From the NCBI GenBank assembly GCA_937980205.1, contig CALJKW010000038.1, positions 1 through 64,000 on the forward strand: 64,000 nt of DNA. Reading direction: 5' to 3'. This stretch comes from an uncultured Myxococcales bacterium. Lineage in GTDB: Bacteria; Myxococcota; Myxococcia; Myxococcales; Myxococcaceae. The notes under the pieces are model-generated. The model saw only the letters and a list, made by a program, of their open reading frames with translations, ran no database searches and was not told where the DNA came from. This document shows positions 43,196-51,758 of this stretch, piece after piece (within the stretch, counting starts at the first letter, position 1; each line of letters begins with the position of its first letter). Position numbers and translations under genes: made by a program.

Positions 43196-43227
43196 GATGC
43201 CCTCTCCCCTGCGGGGGAGAGGGCATC
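43196..43227. terminator. Perfect 14-bp hairpin between DUF4331 and TPR genes
   Basis: GATGCCCTCTCCCC (43196-43209) and GGGGAGAGGGCATC (43214-43227) pair exactly around a TGCG loop. It lies between the DUF4331 stop and the TPR lipoprotein start. No T-tract follows on either strand, so it is either a non-canonical terminator or attenuator, or a REP-like palindrome, a type often built on CCCTCTCCC. Confidence 0.7.
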
Positions 43228-43244
43228 AGCAAGTGCTCCCTTCG

Positions 43245-44657
43245 CTACGGAGTCGTCTTCCCGTGTCCCTGGCTCGCCCCTTCCCACGGCAGCGCGAGCC
43301 ACGGCGACTCGTTCAAGAACACCTTGTCGTTGTAGTTCACGCCGTCGCTGACGCCGCTGAGCTGCCTGGTGAGCACGAGCGAGAGCAGCACGTCCGTCAC
43401 GTCGGCCTGCTCCTTGTTGGTGCCGCCGGCGATCGGCCGGCCGTTCGGAAACGACGAGTCGGTGGCGAGGTCGACGCGGAGCACGTCGCCGGTCGCCGAG
43501 AGCGGAATCGAGTGCGCCCCCATGCTCGGAATGTCGTTCAGGTTGATGGCCGCGATGATGTCGGTGCGGTTGTCCTTCGGCGGGGTGATGCCCATCAGCG
43601 GGCCGCCCATGCCGTAGAAGCCGGCGAACTCCGCGTCGCGCACGAGCACCGGGTTCAGGAAGTACGCGCCGAAGTTCTGCACGTCCTTCTTCGGGTGCGT
43701 GCGGTTGTACTTGTCCTTGTCCTGAAGGCCGATGACGGCCTCGTTGATCAACGGCAGGCCGAGCCGCGACACCTGCACCCACGGACCGAAGGACTCGATG
43801 TCTCCGTTGTGGCGCAGCACCGAGACCTGGCGGCGCGACGCCGAGGCCCAGATGCCGAGGGTGGTGGCGTTGCCCGGTGTGTTGCCCGGCGCCTGGCCGT
43901 TCGCGGTGAGCTTCGTGGTCGGAATCTCGAGCGCGATCGCGTGGCAGTTGTAGCCGGCGACGCCGTCCTGCGCCTGGCCCGTCGGACGCAGACCGGCGAG
44001 GTCGAACACGCCGCCGAGGTCGACGTAGAAGCCGTCGTCGCGGGGGCCGGCCCAGACGGTGCCCTCTGCTCCGCCGTTGCCCATCTGCGTGACGAACGAG
44101 CGGGCGAACGCGTCGTTGTAAGCGGTCTCGCTCGAGCCGTACTGGCCCTTCGTCACGATGCTGAACGTGCGCGGGCCGATGTTCGGCGGCACCACGCGCG
44201 CGTCGCGCACGATGACCGTCGACTGGTTCCCCACCACCTTCGTGACCGTGTACGTCTGGATCGGGAAGCCGCCGCCTGCCTGCGCGGAGAGCTGGTAGAA
44301 GAACTCCTTGCCGCCGCCGGGAGGCAGCCCGAGGTTGTCCGCCGCGACGCGCTGATAGCCCTGCGTGCGGAAGCGGATCTGGTACGTGACGGCGTCGTTC
44401 AGCGACGAGGCGCCGCGCGCGATGTGAACCTCGTACAGCACGTCATCGCTGAACGCGTGGAAGTTCGGGCCGCCGCTCGGCTCTTCGAGCGGGTTGTACG
44501 CCGCGACGATGTACAGCTTGTCGTGCGTGCCCGGCTTCACCCAGGCCCAGAGGTCGGTGTTGTCCGCCGCCGGGTCCTGCGCGATCACCGGCGCTTCGCG
44601 GTGACTCGACGCGAGCGCAGTGGATGCCAACAGTGCAGCAAAGATTGCGGTTCTCAC
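43245..44657 (-). CDS. DUF4331 exported protein
   Basis: A 470-residue protein from the GTG at 44657 with a signal peptide (RTAIFAALLASTALASSHREAP). DUF4331 features are clear: the SSHREAPVIAQDPAADNTDLWAW opening, where the mature chain begins with SHREAP, then FHAFSDDVLYEVHIARG, TVWAGPRDDGFYVDLGGVFDL, CHAIALEIPTT and LNDIPSMGAHSIPLS. The family is widespread in secreted and envelope proteins but has no settled activity. A preceding AAGG serves as ribosome site. It lies 19 bp after the beta-propeller lipoprotein. Confidence 0.92.
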   Translation of the reverse strand: MRTAIFAALLASTALASSHREAPVIAQDPAADNTDLWAWVKPGTHDKLYIVAAYNPLEEPSGGPNFHAFSDDVLYEVHIARGASSLNDAVTYQIRFRTQGYQRVAADNLGLPPGGGKEFFYQLSAQAGGGFPIQTYTVTKVVGNQSTVIVRDARVVPPNIGPRTFSIVTKGQYGSSETAYNDAFARSFVTQMGNGGAEGTVWAGPRDDGFYVDLGGVFDLAGLRPTGQAQDGVAGYNCHAIALEIPTTKLTANGQAPGNTPGNATTLGIWASASRRQVSVLRHNGDIESFGPWVQVSRLGLPLINEAVIGLQDKDKYNRTHPKKDVQNFGAYFLNPVLVRDAEFAGFYGMGGPLMGITPPKDNRTDIIAAINLNDIPSMGAHSIPLSATGDVLRVDLATDSSFPNGRPIAGGTNKEQADVTDVLLSLVLTRQLSGVSDGVNYNDKVFLNESPWLALPWEGASQGHGKTTP

Positions 44658-44676
44658 GTGTTTGGTCCTTTCGAAA

Positions 44677-45651
44677 TCACTGCTGCTTGTTGATGACGTA
44701 GACGGTGCCGCCGCCGTTGGCGCTCGAGTCCGCCCAGATGAACGTGTCTGCGTTCCGCGCGCGGTGAAGCCCGGCCGGCTCTTCGAACGCGTCGATTCCG
44801 CTCGAGACGGTCTGGACCTCGCCGCCCGCGACGGGCACGCGCAGCACCGCGTCGGTGCGCTTCTCGGGGTCCTTCGCCGAGACGAGCACGGTCTTCTCGT
44901 CCTGGCTCAGCGCCACGCCGGCCGGGTAGCCGACCGCGAGGCCCGAGAGCATGACCGTCGCCGTACCGCCGCTGACCTTGATGAGGCGCGCCGTCGCGCT
45001 CTCGGGATCTCCCGAGTCGACGACGTACGCCGTGCCGTCCGACGCCACCGCGACGCCCGAGGGGTCGGTGAACGGCGCGTCCTTCGCGACGACCGTCACG
45101 CTGCCGCCGCCGACCGGAAGCTTGAACAGCCCCGGCAGCCCCGTCGCCTTCTCGCGGCCGGTGAAGTACGCGACCTCGGCGTTCGCCTCCTTCGTGACGA
45201 TGACGCCGCGCGGCTGGTAGCCCGAGGCGCCGTCGATCTTCGCCGGCGTCCCGCCGCCGGTGGAGAGCGAGAACAGCTCGCCGCGCTCGAGCACCTCTTC
45301 GTCGAGCTGCGCGCCCGGGTCCGAGAGCACGAGCGTGTTGCCGTCGGTCGTGACGTCGAGACCGAACGGAGCCACGAGCGGAGCTCCCGCCGCGAGCTGC
45401 GTCGGCGCGCTGCTCGACGGCGCCGCGCTCTTGAACACCGCGACCTCGTCGCCGGCCAGCGCGATGAAGTACGCCGTCTTCCCGTCGGGAGACAGCGCCG
45501 CGTCGAGCGGCGTGCGGAACGTCGTCTCGGTCGACGTCGCTGCGGGGGTCAGGTCCTTGATGGTCCCGTCGCCCGGCGGCGAGATCATCTCCTTCGTCGT
45601 ACAGCCGGCCAAAAGCCACAGACCGGCTGCAAGACTGAATCGACTTCTCAT
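44677..45651 (-). CDS. Beta-propeller (NHL/SMP-30-like) lipoprotein
   Basis: A 324-residue lipoprotein (MRSRFSLAAGLWLLAGCTT, lipobox LAGC) with a strong ribosome site AAGGAGGAG at 45656-45664. The body repeats units such as PLDAALSPDGKTAYFIAL, PFGLDVTTDGNTLVLSDPG, PSGVAVASDGTAYVVDSGD and PAGVALSQDEKTVLVSAKD, forming a six-bladed NHL/SMP-30-like propeller. No active site is evident. It is the first gene of the minus-strand cluster that continues with DUF4331, the TPR lipoprotein and HupE. Confidence 0.87.
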   Translation of the reverse strand: MRSRFSLAAGLWLLAGCTTKEMISPPGDGTIKDLTPAATSTETTFRTPLDAALSPDGKTAYFIALAGDEVAVFKSAAPSSSAPTQLAAGAPLVAPFGLDVTTDGNTLVLSDPGAQLDEEVLERGELFSLSTGGGTPAKIDGASGYQPRGVIVTKEANAEVAYFTGREKATGLPGLFKLPVGGGSVTVVAKDAPFTDPSGVAVASDGTAYVVDSGDPESATARLIKVSGGTATVMLSGLAVGYPAGVALSQDEKTVLVSAKDPEKRTDAVLRVPVAGGEVQTVSSGIDAFEEPAGLHRARNADTFIWADSSANGGGTVYVINKQQ

Positions 45652-45655
45652 CGCA

Positions 45656-45664
45656 CTCCTCCTT
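45656..45664 (-). promoter_or_regulatory. Strong ribosome binding site for the propeller lipoprotein
   Basis: Read on the minus strand, AAGGAGGAG sits about five bases before the ATG at 45651. It is one of the best Shine-Dalgarno matches in the window and fixes this start. The 84-bp divergent spacer 45652-45735 has a TTGACC on the plus strand but no convincing -10 element. Confidence 0.75.
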
Positions 45665-45735
45665 GCAGGTGGGTTGACCTGCGCAATACGGATGCGTGCG
45701 TGAATTGGATTGGAGTCTTAGAGTCCTAGGTCCCC

Positions 45736-46143
45736 ATGACGCTCTCACTGACGCTGCTGTTGCTGTCGCAGGTGCAGGTGCAGGTCAACATTCCCCTGCC
45801 GCCGATCGTCTTCCCCGCTCCGCCTCCGCTCGTGGTGATCGAGCCCGGCGTGCAGGTGGTCGAGGACAACGACGACGAAGTCTTCTTCGTGGATAATTTT
45901 TATTGGGTTCAGCGCGAGGGGCGCTGGTTCAAGTCGAGGGACCACAAGGGCAGCTGGGTGGTCGTCGATCCCCCGCTCGTGCCGCCGCTCATCGTCAAGC
46001 AGCCGAAGGGCAAGTGGAAGAAGTACAAGAAGGGCTTCGCCGCCGGAGTCCGCGCCGCCGAGAAGCACGACGACGACGACGACGACCACGGCAAGGGCAA
46101 GGGCAAAGGGAAGGGCAAAGGCAAAGGGAAGGGCCGGGACTGA
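45736..46143 (+). CDS. Exported small protein with Asp run and Lys-Gly repeat tail
   Basis: A 135-residue protein with a short signal peptide (MTLSLTLLLLSQVQVQVN). The core (FFVDNFYWVQREGRWFKSRD, SWVVVDPPLVPPLIV) resembles the small beta domain found in exported proteins that coat the envelope. The C terminus is low-complexity: a run of six Asp and one His, followed by (KG)n up to the stop. The charge-segregated tail could bind polyanions or metal. Function unknown. Confidence 0.75.
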   Translation: MTLSLTLLLLSQVQVQVNIPLPPIVFPAPPPLVVIEPGVQVVEDNDDEVFFVDNFYWVQREGRWFKSRDHKGSWVVVDPPLVPPLIVKQPKGKWKKYKKGFAAGVRAAEKHDDDDDDHGKGKGKGKGKGKGKGRD

Positions 46144-46155
46144 AGCTCGAAGCCC

Positions 46156-46185
46156 GCCGGCCCCGTTCGAGGCGGCGCGGCCGGC
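46156..46185. terminator. Weak hairpin between convergent genes
   Basis: GCCGGCC at 46156-46162 and GGCCGGC at 46179-46185 are inverted arms with a 16-base loop, in the 57-bp gap between the Lys-Gly protein and the S41 peptidase stop. No T-tract. It could serve both directions. Confidence 0.35.
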
Positions 46186-46200
46186 TTCACCGAGGCCGCC

Positions 46201-48459
46201 TCACGGCGCCCTGAGCGCGGCGATCGCCGCATCGAGCGCGCGGTCATCTCCTCGCGCGAGGTCGTCCACCGTCGGCGCGGCCTCGAGGTCGGGGATGATG
46301 CCGCGCCCGTGGTAGGTGCCGCCGTCCGTGTGCAGCACCTCGAGCCCGGTGAAGCTGAAGTACAGCGCGCCGGGCAGCAGCAGGTACGTGATGTTGCCGT
46401 TGGTCGCGGCGCTCTGTCGGCCGAGCACCTTCTTCACGCGCCCCGAGTCGACGAGGATGGTGGAGATCGTCTCCGCGGCCGAGACCGTCGTCGGCCCCAC
46501 GAGCAGCACCGCGGGCCCGAGGAACGCCGGCGTCTTCGGCTGCACGTACCACTGCGGCGTCTCGAGCAGCTCCGCCGTCTGCGGGCCGGTGAGCACCGGC
46601 GTGCGCCAGCGCGGAGAAGGAAGCGTCCGCCCGGTGAGCCGCGAGAGGCAGTCGAAGCCCTCTTCGCCCGGGTAGCCGCGCATGTCGATGACCATGCCGG
46701 TCGCGCCCTGCGCGTCGGTGATGGCCTGCAGGCACGTCTTCGTGGGCGCGAACAGCGCCTGGCCGGCGAGGTTCAGGTACACCACGTCGGGCGCGCCGCG
46801 GTCCGCCAGCCGGCGCGAGGGCTGCTCGACGAGGGCGTGCGCCTGCTCCAGCTGGTCGAACGCTGCAGGGTTCACCGTCACGGTGCGCACTCCGCCGTCG
46901 GGCGCGCGCAGGCCGAAGTCGGTGGGCCCGAACAGCTCGAGGTACTTCCGCGTCGCGAGATCGAACTTGTAGCCGGGTGACGCAGCCGAGGTGCGCGGCA
47001 GCTCGCGCGCGTACCACTGCGCCGCCGGCGTGCCGGCGATCTCGACGATGGTGTCGCCGCGCTCGACGCCCGGCGCGAGCGACTGCTTCACCACCGGCTC
47101 GCCCCCGACCTGGTCGATGACGACCGGGAAGACGCCCGCCGGGTCGTGCTGCCCGCTGAAGTCTCCGATGAAGTTGTGGCCGTCGTGAATCACCTCGCCG
47201 AGCCGGCCGGCGAGCTCGACCACCGACGCGCGCGTCGGCGTCGTCTGCCCGAGCGTCGAGGTCACCTCGCGCAGGCGGTCGTCGAGCCCGTCGCCCACCA
47301 CCGTCAGGTACGGGTAGAAGCGCTTGAGCACGCCGTGCGCGGTCAGCAGCGCCGCGCGCGCCGAGCCCAACGACAGCCGGGTGCTCAAGCCCGGAGCGCC
47401 CATCTGCAGCGACGCGAGCGCCGCCCGGGCCGCGGTGCCCGCGGCGACCTGAGGCGGCGCGCCGGCGGAGGTCAGGCCCTCGAGCGCGGCGTGCAGCCCC
47501 GCCGCGTCGGCGTCGGCGGGCACCAGGTCCGGCCAGCGCACCCCCCCGCTCGCCAGGTTCGCGGCGCGGTACGACAGCGCGAGCGCGCCGACGGCGACCA
47601 GCTGCGACTCGGCGGCAGCGGCCGCCACCGGGGCGCCGAACAGCCAGGCCCGGCCCGACAGGCGCAGCGTGCCCGCGAGCTCGGCGCTGGCGGGCGCGAG
47701 CGCGGGCTCGGTGATGACGGCGAGCGGCCGCGCCCGCGAGGCGCGGGCGGCGTACGGCGGGCGCGCCAGCGGCTCGACGGTGTTCGCGTAGATCGAGGCC
47801 GAGCCGGCCTGGCTGGTGTAGCCCTCGTGGCGGCGCACCGAGCGCGTCGCGCGCACGACCGGCTGGTCGACGGCCTCGGCGAGCGCCGCTTCGAGCGCGG
47901 CCTCGAGCCCCGGCGCCTGCGGCAGCCCGCGCAGGTCGAGGGCGATCGCCGCGGCATCGTCGGGCACCACCACCGCGCCGGCGCCGGGGTGAATCACCGC
48001 GACCGCCCCGAGACGCTCGACCCGCGCGGCCGGCAGCGGAGCGTCTTCGGCTCGCAGCACGCACACGCCGCCCAGCGTGCTCGCGTACGCGATGAGCGCA
48101 GCGTCGTCGAACGCGCCGACGTCGAGCGCCTCGGCGAGCGCGTTGTCGGCGACGGTGAAGCTCGAGCCGGGGCCGAAGTGCCGCACCGACGCGTGCGCGG
48201 TGGAGAACGCGAGCACGCGGTCGGCGGCCGATGAGGGCCCGGCCCGCACCCGCGCACAGTCGGGCTCGGGCTCGAGCGGTGGCATCGGAGTGCCGGCGTC
48301 GTGGCCGGCATCGGGCAGCGGCTCATGGCCGGCGTCGTCGCGCGCCACCGGCACGCAGACGCCTGCATCCTCGGTGAGGCCGACGCCGCACGGTGCGCTG
48401 CCTGCGCCGCACGCGGCGGCGACCATCAGAAAACCGACCCTCATCGTCCTGTCCATCAT
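46201..48459 (-). CDS. S41-family peptidase lipoprotein
   Basis: A 752-residue lipoprotein from the ATG at 48459 (MMDRTMRVGFLMVAAACGAG, lipobox AAAC); starts at 48456 or 48444 are possible. An Asp/Ala/Gly/His-rich linker (DDAGHEPLPDAGHDAG) follows. The C-terminal half is an S41 (C-terminal processing) peptidase: TRASVVELAGRLGEVIHDGHNFI, a PDZ-like VERGDTIVEIAGTPAAQW, TGMVIDMRGYPGEEGFDCL, then GPTTVSAAETISTILVDSGR, where the catalytic Ser should be the S in VSAAE, and NGNITYLLLPGALYFSFTG. The N-terminal 300 residues are unassigned. Predicted surface or periplasmic serine protease. Confidence 0.87.
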   Translation of the reverse strand: MMDRTMRVGFLMVAAACGAGSAPCGVGLTEDAGVCVPVARDDAGHEPLPDAGHDAGTPMPPLEPEPDCARVRAGPSSAADRVLAFSTAHASVRHFGPGSSFTVADNALAEALDVGAFDDAALIAYASTLGGVCVLRAEDAPLPAARVERLGAVAVIHPGAGAVVVPDDAAAIALDLRGLPQAPGLEAALEAALAEAVDQPVVRATRSVRRHEGYTSQAGSASIYANTVEPLARPPYAARASRARPLAVITEPALAPASAELAGTLRLSGRAWLFGAPVAAAAAESQLVAVGALALSYRAANLASGGVRWPDLVPADADAAGLHAALEGLTSAGAPPQVAAGTAARAALASLQMGAPGLSTRLSLGSARAALLTAHGVLKRFYPYLTVVGDGLDDRLREVTSTLGQTTPTRASVVELAGRLGEVIHDGHNFIGDFSGQHDPAGVFPVVIDQVGGEPVVKQSLAPGVERGDTIVEIAGTPAAQWYARELPRTSAASPGYKFDLATRKYLELFGPTDFGLRAPDGGVRTVTVNPAAFDQLEQAHALVEQPSRRLADRGAPDVVYLNLAGQALFAPTKTCLQAITDAQGATGMVIDMRGYPGEEGFDCLSRLTGRTLPSPRWRTPVLTGPQTAELLETPQWYVQPKTPAFLGPAVLLVGPTTVSAAETISTILVDSGRVKKVLGRQSAATNGNITYLLLPGALYFSFTGLEVLHTDGGTYHGRGIIPDLEAAPTVDDLARGDDRALDAAIAALRAP

Positions 48460-48528
48460 CGTGAAGCTCCACCCTGCGCTCGGCCGTTTGCGCGCCTGCG
48501 TTTTGCACTGGGTGGACACCTCGACCGC

Positions 48529-49101
48529 GTGCTTGTGACAGGAAAAATTTCGCCGCCTGAAACGGGCACTTCGCGGCCGCCGCTCGCGGTGGCCCTCGAA
48601 AGTCTGGGGCCGGAGATCCTCGGGTTTCTGGTGGTGATGCTGCGCGACCCCGTCGCCGGCCGCGACGTCTACGCGCAGTTCTGCGAGGACTTCTGGAAGG
48701 GCTACGGCTCGTTCCGCGGCGAGAGCTCGGTGCGAACCTGGGCCTACGTGCTCGCGCGCAACGCCGCGCTGCGCTGGGCGCGCTCGCAGCCCAGGCACGC
48801 CGCGGTGCGGCTGTCGCAGACGCCCGAGCCCGCGCAGCCGCAGAAGAGCCTCGGCGCGCCGTACCTGCGCACCACCGTGCAGGCGCGGCTCGATGCCCTG
48901 CGCGCCGGCCTCGACCCCGACGACCAGGCGCTGCTCACCCTGCGCGTCGATCGCGACCTGCCGTGGAGCGACGTCGCCCGCGTCTTCCTCGAGGACGAGG
49001 CGCCCGACGAGGCCACCCTCGCCCGCAAGGCCGCCTCGCTGCGCAAGCGCTTCGAGCGGCTCAAAGACGAGCTGCGCGCGGCCCTCGCGGAGTCGCTGTG
49101 A
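48529..49101 (+). CDS. ECF sigma factor, paired with the second kinase
   Basis: A 190-residue ECF sigma factor. GTG codons at 48529 or 48535 are the likeliest starts; upstream open sequence overlaps the divergent peptidase. Region 2: YAQFCEDFWKGYGSFRGESS and VRTWAYVLARNAALRWAR. Region 4: LDALRAGLDPDDQALLTLRV, RDLPWSDVARVFL and ARKAASLRKRFERLKDELRA. The spacing between region 4 helices is longer than usual (acidic insert DEAPDEATLA). The kinase start overlaps its stop (TGATG), so the two are made in a fixed ratio. Confidence 0.86.
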   Translation: MLVTGKISPPETGTSRPPLAVALESLGPEILGFLVVMLRDPVAGRDVYAQFCEDFWKGYGSFRGESSVRTWAYVLARNAALRWARSQPRHAAVRLSQTPEPAQPQKSLGAPYLRTTVQARLDALRAGLDPDDQALLTLRVDRDLPWSDVARVFLEDEAPDEATLARKAASLRKRFERLKDELRAALAESL

Positions 49102-51668
49102 TGAACGGCGCGGGCGAGCCGCGGCTCGACGACCTGCTGGCGCAGCTCGCGAGCGCTCCGCCCATCACGCCTTCGCCCGTGCCGTTCGTCGGGTCGGGGC
49201 GCAAGCTCGGCCACTACCGCATCCTCGAGCGGCTCGGCGCGGGCGGCACCGGCGTCGTCTACCGCGCCGTCGACGAGCGGCTGCAGCGCCACGTCGCGCT
49301 GAAGTTCCTTCACGCCGGAACGTCCGACGGTGGCGCTGCCATGCTCGCCGAGGCGCGGCACCTCGCGTCGCTGCAGCACCCCGCCATCGCCACGCTGTTC
49401 GACGTCGGCGAGGTCGACGGCACCACCTGGCTGGCGATGGAGCTCGTCGAGGGCGCCACCCTGCGCGAGCAGCTCTCTTCGCCGCTGGTGGCGCCCGCCG
49501 CGCTGCAGCTGCTCGTCGAGATCGCCGACGCGCTCGCTCACCTGCACCGCGCGGGGTTCGTGCACCGCGACGTGAAGCCCGAGAACATCGCCGTGTCGCG
49601 AGGGCACGCGAAGCTGCTCGACTTCGGCACGGCGCGGCGCGGCGCCGCAGCAGCAGACGAGCCGTACCAGCCCGTGGGCACCGAGGGCTACATCGCGCCG
49701 GAGCCCGAGGCGACGCCGCGCGCCGACGTCTACGCGTTCGGCGTGATGGTGCTCGAGGTCGTGGCCCGGCTGCCCTCATCTTCCCTGCGCGCGCGGCTCG
49801 GGGCGCTCGGGCGCGCGTGCTCTGCGGTCGACCCGCGCGAACGCCCCGCCGACGGCGCGCAGCTGTGCACCGCCCTGCGCGCGCTGGAGCGCGGGCCCTC
49901 GCGGCTGGTGCCTGCGGTCGTGGCGGCGCTGGGGGCCGTCGCGCTCGGCGCCGCCGCCCTGGCGTGGGCGCGGGGCAACGCGCCGGCCGGCGTCGAGCTC
50001 GACGCGGTCAGGCTCACCGCCGGCTCGAACGAGCGGCTCATTCTCGACGCAGTCGTCTCTGCCGACGGCCGCACCGTCGCCGCGCTCGACGGCGCCTCGG
50101 TCGCGCTGCACCCGGCGGGTCCGCGAGGTGCCGCCACGGAGCTCGGGCTTGGGGGCCTCACCGCGCTGAGCTTGAGCTGGCTCAGCGCGACCGAGCTCGT
50201 GCTCGCGGCGGCCGACCCCGAGCGGGCCGGCATCTGGACGCTGTCGACGCGCGGCGCGCTCGAGCGGCTGCGAAGCGAGCCCGCGCAGGTCGTGCGCGTC
50301 TCGCCCGACGGCCGCCGGCTCGCGTGGGTCGAAGGCCGGCGGCTGAAGGTCGCTGACGCGGCGCCCGGCAGCGCGCCGCTCGAGGTCGCCACCGTCGAGG
50401 GGCAGCACGTGCTCGCGCTCGCCTGGTCGCCCGGCTCAGAGCGCCTCGCGTTCATCGAGCACACCGCGACCCTCGACCGCACCCGGCTGATGACGGTGCC
50501 CGTGCGCGGCGGCCCGATGACGACGCTGCTCGCCGACCCCCGGCTCATCCTCGAGTCCGGCGGGGTGGGCATGACGTGGCGCCCCAGCGGAGACGTCGTC
50601 TACGCGCTCTCGCAGTCGACCGCCGGGCAGACCCGCGCCGAGCTGTGGGCGCTGCCGGTCGACGCGACGAGCGGCGCCGCGAGCGGCCCCGCGGTGCGGC
50701 TGCACACGTTCTCGAGCGGCGCGCCGACCCAGCTGTCGGTGAGCCGCGACGGCGAGCTCGCCTACGTGCACCAGGACACGCAGGTCGACGTCTGGCTCGG
50801 CCGGTGGGACGCGGCGGCGCTGCGCTGGGTCGACCCGGCTCCGCTCAAGCGCACCGGCTACCAGGAGCGGCCGTCGAGCTGGTCCTCCGGCGGCGAGCGG
50901 CTCTGGTACACGTCCGACGAGGGCGGGCGCGTGCACGCGGCGGTGGCCGCGCCCGGCTCGCCTCCGCACCCAAGCTCGGCCTTCGCCTTCGAGGAGTCGT
51001 GGCCCTTCGAGCACGCCGGTGCCCGCTTCACCTGGCGCTGGAGCGAAGGGGCCGCGAGCGCCGAGCTGGTGCGCCGCGATGCGACCGCGCCCGATGGCCG
51101 AGCGCTCTTCAGCGTGCCGCTGCGGCAGACCGGGCGCGGCAACCAGCTGCCGCCGACGCACGCCCGCGTCCGCTGCGCCAGCCGGGCCGACCGCTGCATC
51201 GCCGCGGAGGACGACCGCGGCACGCTCACGCTTCGCACCTTCGACGCCGCGTCCGGCGCGCTGGGCGAGCCGCCCGTGCTGCAGCTGACCGCGCCGAGCG
51301 CCTACGCGCACGGGTGGGACGTGAGCCCCGACGGCGAGCAGGTGGCGACGCCCGAGGAGCGCAACCGCTTGAGCCTCGTCACCCTGGCCACCGGTGAGCG
51401 GCGCACCCTCGAAGCGCCTGCCGGCTGCCTCGCGCAGCAGGTCGCGTTCGCCGCCGACGGCCGCGGCCTGTTCCTCACCGCGGTCTGTGACGACGCGCCG
51501 ATGTACCGCGTGGTGCACCTCGCGCTCGACGGCAGCTCGACGCTCGTCTTCCAGTCCGAGTCCGCGTGGCTCGCTCACCCGCTGCCGTCACCCGACGGCT
51601 CGCGCTTCGCGCTGGCGGTCAAGCCGCACCTGACCGACGTGTGGCTGCTGGCGCCGCGCGTGAAGTGA
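49101..51668 (+). CDS. Hanks-type Ser/Thr kinase with extracytoplasmic beta-propeller
   Basis: An 855-residue protein. Residues 38-265 are the kinase: GAGGTGVVYRA, Lys68 (VALK), HRDVKPEN (155-162), DFGTAR (174-179), with the activation segment reaching GTEGYIAPEPEATPRADVY. One membrane helix spans about 268-290. The remaining 560 residues are WD40/TolB-like propeller blades (VVRVSPDGRRLAWVEG, LAWSPGSERLAFIEH, VAFAADGRGLFLTAV, PLPSPDGSRFALAVK). Propeller ectodomains of such kinases are thought to sense ligands or protein partners. No zinc finger is present, unlike the kinase at 38490. It is co-translated with the ECF sigma upstream. Confidence 0.9.
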   Translation: MNGAGEPRLDDLLAQLASAPPITPSPVPFVGSGRKLGHYRILERLGAGGTGVVYRAVDERLQRHVALKFLHAGTSDGGAAMLAEARHLASLQHPAIATLFDVGEVDGTTWLAMELVEGATLREQLSSPLVAPAALQLLVEIADALAHLHRAGFVHRDVKPENIAVSRGHAKLLDFGTARRGAAAADEPYQPVGTEGYIAPEPEATPRADVYAFGVMVLEVVARLPSSSLRARLGALGRACSAVDPRERPADGAQLCTALRALERGPSRLVPAVVAALGAVALGAAALAWARGNAPAGVELDAVRLTAGSNERLILDAVVSADGRTVAALDGASVALHPAGPRGAATELGLGGLTALSLSWLSATELVLAAADPERAGIWTLSTRGALERLRSEPAQVVRVSPDGRRLAWVEGRRLKVADAAPGSAPLEVATVEGQHVLALAWSPGSERLAFIEHTATLDRTRLMTVPVRGGPMTTLLADPRLILESGGVGMTWRPSGDVVYALSQSTAGQTRAELWALPVDATSGAASGPAVRLHTFSSGAPTQLSVSRDGELAYVHQDTQVDVWLGRWDAAALRWVDPAPLKRTGYQERPSSWSSGGERLWYTSDEGGRVHAAVAAPGSPPHPSSAFAFEESWPFEHAGARFTWRWSEGAASAELVRRDATAPDGRALFSVPLRQTGRGNQLPPTHARVRCASRADRCIAAEDDRGTLTLRTFDAASGALGEPPVLQLTAPSAYAHGWDVSPDGEQVATPEERNRLSLVTLATGERRTLEAPAGCLAQQVAFAADGRGLFLTAVCDDAPMYRVVHLALDGSSTLVFQSESAWLAHPLPSPDGSRFALAVKPHLTDVWLLAPRVK

Positions 51669-51758
51669 AGCACGCACGTCGTCACGTCATCGGCACCGAC
51701 CCGGCCACCCCGGTCGGCCTGCGCTACGGGACCCGCGCCCTTCGCCTGCGGCGCAAGG

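Noticed and set aside
40828..43782. A single 984-codon minus-strand protein
   Set aside because: Only the last 346 codons match HupE. The rest is antisense or out of frame to the TPR and DUF4331 genes, and the HupE start at 41868 overlaps the TPR stop.
45674..45702. TTGACC as a sigma70 -35 box for the Lys-Gly protein
   Set aside because: No acceptable -10 element at 16-18 bases.
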